From positions 12,721-54,914 of the forward strand of contig JAPYOT010000004.1 in NCBI GenBank assembly GCA_029938045.1: 42,194 nt of DNA. Direction: 5' to 3'. Source of the DNA: Fidelibacterota bacterium (lineage in GTDB: Bacteria; Fidelibacterota; Marinisomatia; Marinisomatales; TCS55). A program made the position numbers and the translations under genes. Under the pieces are notes generated by a model. That model had not been told where the DNA came from. It made no database searches and was given only the letters and a program-made list of their open reading frames with translations. Below, piece by piece: positions 17,049-25,659 of this stretch. Numbering within the stretch: position 1 is the first letter of the stretch; each line of letters begins with the position of its first letter.

Positions 17049-18365
17049 ATGTCAAGTATTTCAGCAATAAATGTAAAAGAAAACATCGGACAATACATGT
17101 TAGCCGATGGAATGGATTATGTCATTGACTTGAATAAAAGTCATGGATCATGGTTAGCGGATGGCCGCGATGGAAAGGAATACTTAGATTTATTTTCCAT
17201 GTTCGCATCCATGTCGGTTGGATATAATCACCCTTATCTCATTGAGAATAAAGATCGACTTGTCAACGCAGCCATGAATAAACCTGCCAATTCAGATATT
17301 TATTCATCAGAAATGGCCGAATTTGTTGATACGATGGGACGGTTAGCACAACCGGATTATTTACCATATGCATTTTATGTAGAAGGTGGAGGGTTGGCAG
17401 TAGAAAATGCACTTAAAGTAGCATTTGATTGGAAAGTTCGCAAAAATTTATCAAATGGCAAAAGCGAAGGCGGATCGAAAATTCTTCATTTCAAAGAATG
17501 TTTTCATGGCAGAACAGGATACACCCTCAGTCTCACTGATTCTCCTGATAAACGTAAAACAGAATATTTCCCGAAGTTTAATTGGCCGCGTATTCACAAT
17601 CCGAAATTATCATTTCCTTTGACTGATACAGTCATAAACGATGTTAAAATCGAAGAGGCGAAGGCAATCAATGAAATTAAGTCAGCGATAAAACAATTTC
17701 CTGATGAAATTGCAGGATTGATCATTGAACCTATTCAAGGGGAGGGTGGAGATAATTATTTTCGTGAATCCTTTTTTAGACAACTAAGAAAATTGGCAGA
17801 TGAACATGAGTTTTTACTCATTTATGATGAAGTTCAAACGGGGGTTGGTCTTACAGGAAAAATGTGGGCTCACGAGCATTATGGTAAGGATTGTCGTCCA
17901 GATATCATCTGTTTTGGTAAAAAGACCCAGGTATGCGGTATATTTGCTGCTGCCAGGCTGGATGAGGTAGACGGACATGTTTTTAAAGAATCCAGCAGGA
18001 TTAATTCGACCTGGGGAGGGAATCTGGTTGATATGGTTCGATTTACCATGTATTTAGAAATTATTGAACAGGAAAATCTCATCGATCAGGTGATGGAAAA
18101 TGGTGCATACTTAAGACAGGGATTAGAATCACTCCAGGCCAATCATAATGCCATGATAACCAATGCGCGTAATCTCGGATTGTTTGGTGCGTTTGATTTG
18201 CCCAGTACTAATGAAAGAGATAGAATGCTCGCTTTAATTGCAGAAGAAGGAGCCATTATGTTGGGTTGTGGTTATACATCCATTCGGTTTCGCCCTCATT
18301 TAATTATTTCTAAATCAGAAATAGATCAGGGACTTGCTATGATTAATCGTGCATTGTCTCGATAA
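17049..18365 (+). CDS. lat: L-lysine 6-transaminase (lysine epsilon-aminotransferase)
   Basis: Transfers the epsilon-amino group of lysine to 2-oxoglutarate, giving aminoadipate semialdehyde and glutamate. A 438-residue class III (fold type I) PLP aminotransferase with the LAT-specific ICFGKKTQVCGI segment; the PLP lysine is Lys291 or Lys292. LIIEPIQGEGGDN, IYDEVQTGVGLTGKMWA with the PLP-pyridine Asp, FYVEGGGLAVENALKVAFDWK and INSTWGGNLVDMVR agree with the actinobacterial enzyme as I remember it. The two-gene unit with the ALDH7 enzyme completes lysine to 2-aminoadipate. In some actinobacteria Lat also feeds beta-lactam synthesis, but nothing here points to that. Confidence 0.92.
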   Translation: MSSISAINVKENIGQYMLADGMDYVIDLNKSHGSWLADGRDGKEYLDLFSMFASMSVGYNHPYLIENKDRLVNAAMNKPANSDIYSSEMAEFVDTMGRLAQPDYLPYAFYVEGGGLAVENALKVAFDWKVRKNLSNGKSEGGSKILHFKECFHGRTGYTLSLTDSPDKRKTEYFPKFNWPRIHNPKLSFPLTDTVINDVKIEEAKAINEIKSAIKQFPDEIAGLIIEPIQGEGGDNYFRESFFRQLRKLADEHEFLLIYDEVQTGVGLTGKMWAHEHYGKDCRPDIICFGKKTQVCGIFAAARLDEVDGHVFKESSRINSTWGGNLVDMVRFTMYLEIIEQENLIDQVMENGAYLRQGLESLQANHNAMITNARNLGLFGAFDLPSTNERDRMLALIAEEGAIMLGCGYTSIRFRPHLIISKSEIDQGLAMINRALSR

Positions 18366-18373
18366 TTAGACTT

Positions 18374-19066
18374 ATGTCAGAAATTGGTGTTCTATACATC
18401 GTCTCAACCCCCATTGGTAACTTAGAAGATATCACCCTTCGAGCGTTGCGTATTTTAAAAGAAGTATCTCTCATTGCTGCAGAGGATACAAGACTAACGA
18501 GAAAATTACTGACTCATTATAATATTTCAACGCCAACAGTCAGCTATTATGAACATAACAGGTTTACCCGAATTCCAAAGATAATTGATCATTTAAGTAC
18601 AGAAAAAGACGTGGCTGTCGTTACGGATGCGGGTACCCCTGGAATTAGCGATCCCGCATACAAATTAATCCGGGCTGCCATTGAATCCGGAAGCAGGATA
18701 GAAGCCATCCCAGGTCCCTCCGCCTCTATCACTGCACTTACCGCTTCAGGATTGCCTACAGATCGTTTTATATTTGAAGGCTTCTTACCCCATAAAAAAG
18801 GCAGAAAAGCTAAATTGACCCGATTAAGTGCCATTGAGGCTACGGTTATATTTTATGAAAGCCCAAAACGCATTGTTCGGACTTTGAAAGATATTTTGGA
18901 ATTCATGGGTGACCGTCCGGCAGTAATTGGACGAGAATTGACGAAGTTGCATGAAGAAATGATTCGAGGAAATGTATCAAAATTACTATCCCATTTCACA
19001 CAAAAAACACCTCGAGGTGAATTTGTCATTATGATTGGAAAGGATGACCCCAATGTCTATTTCTAA
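18374..19066 (+). CDS. rsmI: 16S rRNA (cytidine(1402)-2'-O)-methyltransferase RsmI
   Basis: A SAM-dependent enzyme of the tetrapyrrole-methylase fold that methylates the 2'-O of C1402 in the decoding centre. It shows LYIVSTPIGNLEDITLRAL at the N-terminus, AEDTRLTRKLL, VTDAGTPGISDPAYKL, IPGPSA, FEGFLPHKKGRK and FYESPKRI, all typical. At 230 residues it is shorter than E. coli RsmI (about 286) and ends after the catalytic fold, so the C-terminal helical (RsmI_HTH) domain is absent. It starts 8 bases after lat and overlaps tmk by 14 bases. Confidence 0.94.
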   Translation: MSEIGVLYIVSTPIGNLEDITLRALRILKEVSLIAAEDTRLTRKLLTHYNISTPTVSYYEHNRFTRIPKIIDHLSTEKDVAVVTDAGTPGISDPAYKLIRAAIESGSRIEAIPGPSASITALTASGLPTDRFIFEGFLPHKKGRKAKLTRLSAIEATVIFYESPKRIVRTLKDILEFMGDRPAVIGRELTKLHEEMIRGNVSKLLSHFTQKTPRGEFVIMIGKDDPNVYF

Positions 19067-19682
19067 AGGCATATTTATTTCTTTTGAAGGAATTGATGGT
19101 TGTGGAAAAAGTACCCAGGTCAAATTGCTTATGGATGCCATGAACCAATCGGGGGAAAAAACAATATTGGTCAGAGAACCTGGGGGCACCATAATTTCTG
19201 AAGAAATTCGCGAAATATTGCTCCATCGCCATTTAGAAGATATTTGTGACCGAACGGAAGCACTACTTATGACTGGGAGTCGCGCTCAATTGACGTATGA
19301 GGTCATCCAGCCCAATTTAACTGCTGGCATAAATGTCATTGCCGACAGATTTACCGACTCCACTTTAGCTTATCAGGGCGGAGGGCGAAATATTGATTTG
19401 GGTTGGTTGGTTAAACTCAATAAATTCGCCACGAACAAATTGGAACCTCATGTCACATTTTTCGTTGATATTTTACCGGAAGAAGCATCCCGGAGAAAAA
19501 AACAAGAAAGAGATCGGATTGAACGAGCGGGAATTGATTTGCAAACGAAGGTTCGCAATGCCTATCTTGAATTGGGAAATCAATTCCATGAAAGGATTGT
19601 TTTGATAGACGCTCATGACACGATTGATAATATCCACGGAGCAATTTTAACAGAATTACGAAGGAGACATTTATTCGAATGA
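19053..19682 (+). CDS. tmk: Thymidylate kinase
   Basis: Phosphorylates dTMP to dTDP. The 209 residues show the P-loop FEGIDGCGKST, the DR(F/Y) motif in VIADRFTDSTLAYQGGGR (dTMP binding), and an arginine-rich LID region EEASRRKKQERDRIE. I start at the ATG at 19053 because AAGGA at 19040-19044 is 8 bases upstream. In-frame starts at 19035 (TTG) and 19044 (ATG) lie too close to or before that site. It overlaps the rsmI end and, by ATGA, the start of the S41 peptidase gene. Confidence 0.94.
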   Translation: MSISKGIFISFEGIDGCGKSTQVKLLMDAMNQSGEKTILVREPGGTIISEEIREILLHRHLEDICDRTEALLMTGSRAQLTYEVIQPNLTAGINVIADRFTDSTLAYQGGGRNIDLGWLVKLNKFATNKLEPHVTFFVDILPEEASRRKKQERDRIERAGIDLQTKVRNAYLELGNQFHERIVLIDAHDTIDNIHGAILTELRRRHLFE

Positions 19683-21331
19683 AAAAATATTTTTTGAGGC
19701 TTATCCTCCCAATTGCCATTGTCACTGGTGCAATTTCATTGGCAGTGACTCAATCCAGTCTATATCGACAAATCGGCCAATCACAACGACTTTTTAATCA
19801 AGTGTATAACCAAATATTTTCTACTTATGTGGATGAATTAGATCCGGAAGCATTCACAAAAGCGAGTATCCATAGCATTACCCAAAATTTAGACCCTTAC
19901 ACTGTATTCATGGTGGAAGATGAACAACATCAGATAAATGTCTTGAGTAAGGGGAAGTATGGTGGTGTGGGTATCCAATTGGGGTATCGCAATAAAACCA
20001 TGTCAGTTGTAGCTCCGATGGATGGTGGTCCGGCCAAAAAAGCCGGTATTATGAGTGGTGATGTCATATTAAAAGTGGATGGGGAAGATGTTAAAAAAAT
20101 GACATTTAATGAAGCGGCATCGAAGATTCGAGGCAAAAAAGGGACGCAAGTTACACTTGCAATAAAACGATATAGCGAGGATGAGTCCATTGTTTTCAAA
20201 TTAATTCGGTCCGTTATCAAAGTAAAGGAGGTCACCTATTCAGGGATGCTTTCTCCCACTACGGGTTATGTTCGGTTGAATCGGTTTTCGCGGAATACCC
20301 CGAATGAAATGCATAAAGCTTTTCAGCAACTATTAAATCAGAATTCAAAAGAAATCATCATTGACTTAAGAGATAATCCAGGCGGTTTGCTTTCTTCTGC
20401 AGTATCTATCTTGGATATGATTATTCAAAAGGATAATCCTTTGGTCTCGACAAAAGGGAGGACTAAAGATTCAAATCGATCTTTTTATTCCAGAAGAAAA
20501 CCCCTTATACCGGATGACGTCAAAATTGCTGTTCTGATCAACCAAGGTAGTGCATCTGCCAGTGAAATTGTGGCAGGTGCTATTCAAGATTTGGATCGAG
20601 GAATCATTCTGGGGCAAAAATCTTATGGAAAAGGATTAGTCCAATCCCAATACCAAATTGATGATAAAAGAAGCATTAAAGTCACTACCGCCCGGTATTA
20701 TATACCCAGTGGACGGTTTATCCAGAAACGTGATTATATTGATGATAAATTTATTCTGAATAAAACTGAAGAAGATTCTATTTTTACAACGATGAGCGGT
20801 CGGAATGTTTTGGGCAATGGAGGTATAACACCTGATTCGACCATTACAACTGAACTCATGGCAGCTCTTTCCAGCCAATATTGGCGGAGAGGTTACTTTT
20901 ATACCTTTGCTCAGCAGAACAAACATCGATACCAAACGTTCTCTGAAGTATTAGATGACCTTACCATTATTGACAAATTCAATGAATTTATCAAAGAACA
21001 GGAGGATGATATTCAACTTCCAGGAGAAAAAGAATTGAGACAGGTAAAAGAGAAAATTGCTTCTTTAGACAGCATGAATGTAGAAGCGAATCAGGCGTTA
21101 GAAACCTTATCGGTATTTTACGAAAACCAGGAAGAACAAAGTATTGCATCAGAGTCAAATGATATTCGACAGGTAATTATTTTAGAATTCGCAGGATTAA
21201 TGAACGGGCCAGAGGGTAGGGTCAAACAAGCATTAAAAGATGATAAAATTGTGAAAGTAGCACTTGATATTTTATCGGATAAACTGGTATATGAAACTTC
21301 ATTGATTCCATCTCAAATAAGTGAAAATTAA
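19679..21331 (+). CDS. S41-family carboxy-terminal processing protease
   Basis: A 550-residue CtpA/Prc-type serine protease with an N-terminal signal anchor (hydrophobic residues 6-25), so it acts in the periplasm or is membrane-tethered. A PDZ domain spans roughly 85-165 (GGVGIQLGYRNKTMSVV...PAKKAGIMSGDVI). The catalytic core contains RDNPGGLL, the nucleophile motif GSASASEIVAGA and the general-base Lys in SYGKGLVQ. After the core there is about 150 residues of charged helical tail. It probably trims or degrades periplasmic proteins from the C-terminus. It is the last gene of the run starting at 15485 and is followed by tRNA-Val. Confidence 0.92.
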   Translation: MKKYFLRLILPIAIVTGAISLAVTQSSLYRQIGQSQRLFNQVYNQIFSTYVDELDPEAFTKASIHSITQNLDPYTVFMVEDEQHQINVLSKGKYGGVGIQLGYRNKTMSVVAPMDGGPAKKAGIMSGDVILKVDGEDVKKMTFNEAASKIRGKKGTQVTLAIKRYSEDESIVFKLIRSVIKVKEVTYSGMLSPTTGYVRLNRFSRNTPNEMHKAFQQLLNQNSKEIIIDLRDNPGGLLSSAVSILDMIIQKDNPLVSTKGRTKDSNRSFYSRRKPLIPDDVKIAVLINQGSASASEIVAGAIQDLDRGIILGQKSYGKGLVQSQYQIDDKRSIKVTTARYYIPSGRFIQKRDYIDDKFILNKTEEDSIFTTMSGRNVLGNGGITPDSTITTELMAALSSQYWRRGYFYTFAQQNKHRYQTFSEVLDDLTIIDKFNEFIKEQEDDIQLPGEKELRQVKEKIASLDSMNVEANQALETLSVFYENQEEQSIASESNDIRQVIILEFAGLMNGPEGRVKQALKDDKIVKVALDILSDKLVYETSLIPSQISEN

Positions 21332-21389
21332 TTTGTATTTATGCTTTCCATTCTATTTAAGAAAAATAGTAAATTTCTGGGCTTTATTG

Positions 21390-21464
<75 letters not shown>

Positions 21465-21511
21465 CGGTTAATATGTCAGCAAATTCTGTCAGATAAGGAA
21501 AAATGCCGGCA

Positions 21512-21532
21512 GAAGAAAAGATCGTTTTCTTC
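21512..21532 (+). other. Hairpin in the tRNA-Val/thrS gap
   Basis: GAAGAAAA (21512-21519) and TTTTCTTC (21525-21532) are exact inverted repeats with a 5-base loop. There is no T tract directly after the stem, so termination is possible but not obvious. The 190-base gap before thrS otherwise holds a TGTCAG repeat near 21475-21492 and AT-rich sequence. I see no T-box motifs. Confidence 0.4.
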
Positions 21533-21654
21533 GCCCAGTCAAAACATACATAATGATACAATTATTATATCTAATACCTTCCAAAGTGGAGCTGATTTCT
21601 CCTATGGCGACATACAGCCATTTTATATTTTAAATTGACTCTTACATTTATTCT

Positions 21655-23607
21655 ATGAGCGAAATCACAATTACTTTACCAGATAAATCGACTCGGTCAT
21701 ATGCTGCGGGAATTACACCTTTAGAAATAGCCGAGAGTATTGGACCTCGATTAGCCCAAGATACAGTTGCTGCATCTATCAATGGTGTACTGTCCGACGC
21801 GAATGTTTCTATTACGTATGATGCAAGGGTAAGTTTATATACAGGCAGTTCAGATGAGGGGCACGGAGTTCTCCTCCACAGTACTGCACATTTAATGGCA
21901 CAGGCAGTAAAATCATTATGGCCAAAATCTCAGGTGACCATTGGCCCAGCCATCAAAAATAGATTTTATTATGATTTTGACATTGATGGAACCTTTTCCC
22001 CGGAAGATCTTAAAAAAATTGAGAGTAAAATGCGGGAACTTTCGAAAGCAAACCTCCCTGTATCCAGACAGAAATTATCGCGAAATGAAGCCATTAAATT
22101 ATTTAAGGGGATGGGTGAAGATTATAAAGTTGAAATTATTGAACAGATTGATTCAGCTGACAATATTTCCGCCTATAGTCAAGGCGATTTTATTGACCTT
22201 TGCAGGGGGCCCCACGTGCCATCCACGGGTAAAATAAGACATTTTAAATTGCTGAGTAGTTCCGGTGCATATTGGCGAGGTGACGAAAAAAATAAAATGC
22301 TTCAGCGAATTTATGGAACGGTATTTTCCACCAAAAAAGAACTCAAAGAATATTTGATTTTTCTCGAAGAAGCGAAAAAAAGAGATCATCGCAAACTGGG
22401 AAAAGAGTTGGAAATTTATACATTCGATGATGAAGTAGGTCCCGGTTTACCGTTATGGCTTCCCAATGGGGGAATCATTATTGATGAACTGGAAGCGCTG
22501 GCTAAAGAAATAGAGACGCGCCATGGTTATCAACGGGTGCGTACGCCTCATTTAACCAAAGGTGATTTATATAAAAAATCCGGCCATCTGGATTTATATA
22601 AAGATGCAATGTTTCCGGCCATGGATGTGGATGGAATTGAATATTACGTTAAACCAATGAATTGTCCTCACCACCACAAAATTTATGATGCATCGCCAAA
22701 AAGTTATCGAGATTTACCTTTCCGAATTTCTGAATATGGTACGTGCTATCGATATGAAAAATCTGGGCAGCTATTTGGTCTCATGCGGGTCCGAAGTATG
22801 CAAATGAATGACGCACATATCTACTGTTCCCATGAAGACTTTGAAGTGGAGTTTATGGATGTATGCCAGATGTATTTGGAGTATTTCGATATATTTGGAA
22901 TTGATAAATATGAAATGAGACTAAGCCTCCATGATCCGACAGCATTAGGTAAAAAATATATTGACGAACCGAAACTTTGGAATCAAACCGAAGATGTGGT
23001 TCGAAATGCTCTGAAAAATGGCGGTATTAATTTTGCGGAAATTCCAGGAGAAGCTGCCTTTTATGGTCCAAAAATTGATGTTCAGGTGTGGAGCGTAATC
23101 GGAAAAGAATTTACCTTAGGCACAAATCAGGTTGATTTTGCAATACCAAAACGGTTTAACTTAACCTATACAGATGAGAATGGAAGTGAGCAAACTCCTT
23201 TATGTATTCACCGTGCGCCTTTAAGTACACATGAACGATTTATTGGGTTTCTCATCGAACATTACGGAGGCGATTTTCCATTATGGCTCTCCCCAATCCA
23301 AGTAATTATTTTGCCCGTCTCGGAAAAAACACATACTTATGCGACATCAGTTCAGTCAAAATTTAAAGCAGCAGGCATTCGCGTTAAAATGGATGATCGT
23401 CCTGAAAAAATTGGTGCCAAAATTCGTCAGGCAGAACTGAGTAAAATTCCTGTTATGGCGATTGTTGGCGAGAAAGAAGCAGAAAATAATACTGTATCGA
23501 CACGCCGTAGATTTATTGGAGATCAGGGTGTGATCAAAACAGATCAATTGCTTAAAAACATTATTTCTGAAATAACACAAAGGAGTCTACCCCATCGCCA
23601 AAGTTAA
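21655..23607 (+). CDS. thrS: Threonyl-tRNA synthetase
   Basis: Charges tRNA-Thr. The 650 residues have the full bacterial architecture: N-terminal TGS domain (1-60), editing domain with HSTAHLMAQAV (zinc-like HxxxH, about 76-88) and DFIDLCRGPHVP, the class II catalytic core with the zinc-ligand Cys/His motifs (MNCPHHHKIY; the FRISEYGTCYRYEKSG motif 2; CIHRAPLSTHERFIGFLIEHY motif 3), and a C-terminal anticodon-binding domain beginning SPIQVIILPVS. No Shine-Dalgarno is seen before the ATG. The coding end overlaps the start of infC by 14 bases and carries infC's ribosome-binding site. Confidence 0.96.
   Translation: MSEITITLPDKSTRSYAAGITPLEIAESIGPRLAQDTVAASINGVLSDANVSITYDARVSLYTGSSDEGHGVLLHSTAHLMAQAVKSLWPKSQVTIGPAIKNRFYYDFDIDGTFSPEDLKKIESKMRELSKANLPVSRQKLSRNEAIKLFKGMGEDYKVEIIEQIDSADNISAYSQGDFIDLCRGPHVPSTGKIRHFKLLSSSGAYWRGDEKNKMLQRIYGTVFSTKKELKEYLIFLEEAKKRDHRKLGKELEIYTFDDEVGPGLPLWLPNGGIIIDELEALAKEIETRHGYQRVRTPHLTKGDLYKKSGHLDLYKDAMFPAMDVDGIEYYVKPMNCPHHHKIYDASPKSYRDLPFRISEYGTCYRYEKSGQLFGLMRVRSMQMNDAHIYCSHEDFEVEFMDVCQMYLEYFDIFGIDKYEMRLSLHDPTALGKKYIDEPKLWNQTEDVVRNALKNGGINFAEIPGEAAFYGPKIDVQVWSVIGKEFTLGTNQVDFAIPKRFNLTYTDENGSEQTPLCIHRAPLSTHERFIGFLIEHYGGDFPLWLSPIQVIILPVSEKTHTYATSVQSKFKAAGIRVKMDDRPEKIGAKIRQAELSKIPVMAIVGEKEAENNTVSTRRRFIGDQGVIKTDQLLKNIISEITQRSLPHRQS
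23579..23585 (+). promoter_or_regulatory. Ribosome-binding site for infC
   Basis: AAAGGAG (23579-23585) lies in the 3' end of thrS, 8 bases before the AUC at 23594 and far (98 bases) from the first in-frame AUG of infC (23684). It is the evidence that translation starts at the AUC. Confidence 0.7.
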
Positions 23608-24106
23608 TAAGATTAGAGTAAACGAAAAAATACGTGCAGAGGAAGTACGTTTAATTTCTGAAACCGGGGAACAACTCGGTGTAATGAAAACCGAAGATGC
23701 CATTGCGAGGGCAATGGATGTGGGTCAAGATTTAATCGAAGTGTCCCCCAATGCAAAGCCGCCAGTAGCTAAAATCCTCAATTATGGAAAACTCAAATAT
23801 GAGGAAAAGAAAAAAGCCCAGGCCAGTAAGAAGAAACAACATGTTGTTAAAATTAAAGAATTGCGTGTTCGTCCAAGAATTGATGATCACGATTTAATGA
23901 CTAAAGTTAACCGGGGTAGGCAATTTATATCAGATGGTTGTAAACTTAAAATCACCCTCATGTATCGTGGCCGTGAAATGTCTCGACTTGATTTAGGTCT
24001 AGATGTTTTAGATCGTATAATAGATTTATTTTCCGATATCGCTGTTGTGGAAAAACATGGAGAATTGGAAGGTCGTCGTCAGACGATTATTTTGACTGGT
24101 AAATAG
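23594..24106 (+). CDS. infC: Translation initiation factor IF-3, AUC start
   Basis: IF-3 keeps ribosomal subunits apart and proofreads start codons. An AUG-only reading would begin at 23684 and lose the N-terminal domain. In the same frame, upstream codons give VNKIRVNEKIRAEEVRLI followed by GEQLGVM, the canonical IF-3 N-terminus, and no ATG/GTG/TTG lies at a suitable place. AUC at 23594 has AAAGGAG 8 bases upstream and gives 170 residues, the normal length. AUU at 23612 is a weaker alternative. The linker ...KYEEKKKAQASKKKQ and the C-domain IDDHDLMTKVNRGRQFI...GRRQTIIL are typical. E. coli infC uses AUU, which makes it sensitive to its own product; the same logic likely applies here. Confidence 0.9.
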   Translation: MAKVNKIRVNEKIRAEEVRLISETGEQLGVMKTEDAIARAMDVGQDLIEVSPNAKPPVAKILNYGKLKYEEKKKAQASKKKQHVVKIKELRVRPRIDDHDLMTKVNRGRQFISDGCKLKITLMYRGREMSRLDLGLDVLDRIIDLFSDIAVVEKHGELEGRRQTIILTGK

Positions 24107-24110
24107 GAGA
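24105..24110 (+). promoter_or_regulatory. Strong ribosome-binding site for rpmI
   Basis: AGGAGA, 6 bases before the rpmI ATG and overlapping the infC stop. An identical AGGAGA at 24315-24320 precedes rplT by 5 bases. These strong sites contrast with the weak or absent sites of most neighbours. Confidence 0.7.
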
Positions 24111-24116
24111 TAGTCA

Positions 24117-24311
24117 ATGCCAAAACAAAAAACAAGACGCAGTGCCGCCAAACGGTTTCGTTTGACAGGTACTGGTAAAATAAGACGAAACAAAGCAAAC
24201 CATAGTCACATGCTCATTCGCCGGAGTAACAGTGCAAAACGTAAAATGCGTCAACCAGATTTGGTAGATGCATCTGAAACAAAGCGCGTCCGTCGGATGA
24301 TTGCTCAATAG
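24117..24311 (+). CDS. rpmI: 50S ribosomal protein L35
   Basis: A 64-residue basic protein beginning MPKQKTRRSAAKRFRLTGTGKIRR, with the conserved central NKANHSHML and a late Lys/Arg-rich helix; length and motifs match bacterial L35. It sits in the conserved infC-rpmI-rplT order, 10 bases after infC and 14 before rplT. In other bacteria IF-3 and L20 control this operon; I see no separate L20-binding leader in the short gaps. Confidence 0.96.
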   Translation: MPKQKTRRSAAKRFRLTGTGKIRRNKANHSHMLIRRSNSAKRKMRQPDLVDASETKRVRRMIAQ

Positions 24312-24325
24312 AATAGGAGACTAAA

Positions 24326-24673
24326 ATGCCTAGAGCAAATAGTTCTGTGCCTCGGCACAGACGTCATCGCAAAATCGTGAAGCAGGCCAAGGGCTATTAT
24401 GGTGCCCGGAGCCGCAACTTCAAAACAGCCAAAGAGGCAGTTGAGAAGGCAGGACTGTATGCATATCGTGATAGGAGACAGAGAAAACGTCAGTTTAGAC
24501 GTCTGTGGATTATCCGTATCAATGCAGCTGCGCGGCAACACGGCTTGTCCTATTCACAGTTCATCGCTGGATTAAAAGCAAAAGGAATTGAACTCGACCG
24601 TAAGGTACTAGCCCATATGGCTATGAATGAGCCCAATAGTTTTGCTGAATTGGCCAAAGCCGTCGCTAGCTGA
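24326..24673 (+). CDS. rplT: 50S ribosomal protein L20
   Basis: A 115-residue, very basic protein that binds 23S rRNA early in 50S assembly. It shows the family motifs [45 protein letters not shown] and [10 protein letters not shown]. The length is typical (about 117). It is preceded by AGGAGA. Its stop overlaps the pheS start (TGATG), joining the ribosomal block to the phenylalanyl-tRNA synthetase genes. Confidence 0.97.
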   Translation: MPRANSSVPRHRRHRKIVKQAKGYYGARSRNFKTAKEAVEKAGLYAYRDRRQRKRQFRRLWIIRINAAARQHGLSYSQFIAGLKAKGIELDRKVLAHMAMNEPNSFAELAKAVAS

Positions 24674-25659
24674 TGAACATAAAGGAATCAATTGAATCGG
24701 TTCGAAAATTATTCCGGACCGATTCTGATCCTTTCCCTATTGATTATCAGGCTGTAGAAACATTACGTATAAAATATCTGGGTCGAAAAGGATTGGTCGC
24801 CGGCCTTTTTTCTAGGATGAATGATGTATCTGATAAAGAACGCCCAATAGCAGGCAAATTATTAAACGAAATAAAACAGGAAATTAGTTCTGTTTTTAAC
24901 TCCCAAACAGGTTCATCCAAATCTCGAGAAAAATCTCACGGTGAATCAGATTATTCTTTACCGGGATTAACATTTCCCGTGGGTCATGTTCACCCCCTGC
25001 AGCAAACTATGGACGATATAAAATCTATATTCATGAATATAGGTTTTTCCGTGGCATATGGTCCTGAGATTGATGATGATTTTCATAATTTTGGTGCGTT
25101 GAATTTCCCCCCTGAACATCCTGCAAGAGATATGCAGGATACATTTTTTATTGATTCTGAAACCGTATTACGCACCCACACATCTAATGTGCAAATCCAT
25201 TTAATGGAAGAAAAAGACCCACCCCTTCGTTATATCATCCCTGGACGTGTGTATCGAAATGAAGCAATTAGTTTTAAGAGCTATTGTCTTTTTCATCAAG
25301 TAGAAGGCCTTTATGTGGATAAAAATGTTTCCTTTGCTGATCAAAAGGGAATATTGGAATATTTTGTAAAACGGATGTTTGGCGCTAATACAAAAATGAG
25401 ATTTCGCCCCAGTTATTTTCCGTTTACTGAGCCTAGTGCAGAAGTGGATATTTGGAGTGAAAAACGTAGTCAATGGTTGGAAATTCTTGGCTGCGGTATG
25501 GTAGATCCAGAGGTATTTAAATCCGTAGATATAGATACAGATATTTGGCATGGTTTTGCTTTTGGAATGGGTATTGAAAGAATCTGCATGTTGAAATATG
25601 GTATCGATGATATACGTTTATTATACCAGGGCGATATGCGATTTTTGGAGCAGTTTTAA
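24673..25659 (+). CDS. pheS: Phenylalanyl-tRNA synthetase alpha subunit
   Basis: Catalytic subunit of the heterotetrameric PheRS. The 328 residues have an N-terminal coiled-coil arm (about 1-85), then the class II core: HPLQQTMDDIKSIFMNIGF, HNFGALNFPPEHPARDMQDTFFI, LRTHTSNVQ, GRVYRNEAI (motif 2), FHQVEGLYVD, FRPSYFPFTEPSAEVDI, and motif 3 HGFAFGMGIERICMLKYGIDDIR. It overlaps rplT upstream and pheT downstream (TAATG). Confidence 0.96.
   Translation: MNIKESIESVRKLFRTDSDPFPIDYQAVETLRIKYLGRKGLVAGLFSRMNDVSDKERPIAGKLLNEIKQEISSVFNSQTGSSKSREKSHGESDYSLPGLTFPVGHVHPLQQTMDDIKSIFMNIGFSVAYGPEIDDDFHNFGALNFPPEHPARDMQDTFFIDSETVLRTHTSNVQIHLMEEKDPPLRYIIPGRVYRNEAISFKSYCLFHQVEGLYVDKNVSFADQKGILEYFVKRMFGANTKMRFRPSYFPFTEPSAEVDIWSEKRSQWLEILGCGMVDPEVFKSVDIDTDIWHGFAFGMGIERICMLKYGIDDIRLLYQGDMRFLEQF

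Noticed and set aside
17049-18365. Idea that lat marks a beta-lactam biosynthesis cluster
   Set aside because: No ACV synthetase, isopenicillin N synthase or related gene is present; the ALDH7 partner points to lysine catabolism.
21353-21369. CTATTT/AAATAG inverted repeat after the S41 peptidase gene, considered as a terminator
   Set aside because: The stem is only six AU pairs and no T run follows.
21553-21633. 26-codon open frame between tRNA-Val and thrS, considered as a leader peptide
   Set aside because: It has only one Thr codon, no ribosome-binding site and no attenuator-like pairing that I can see.
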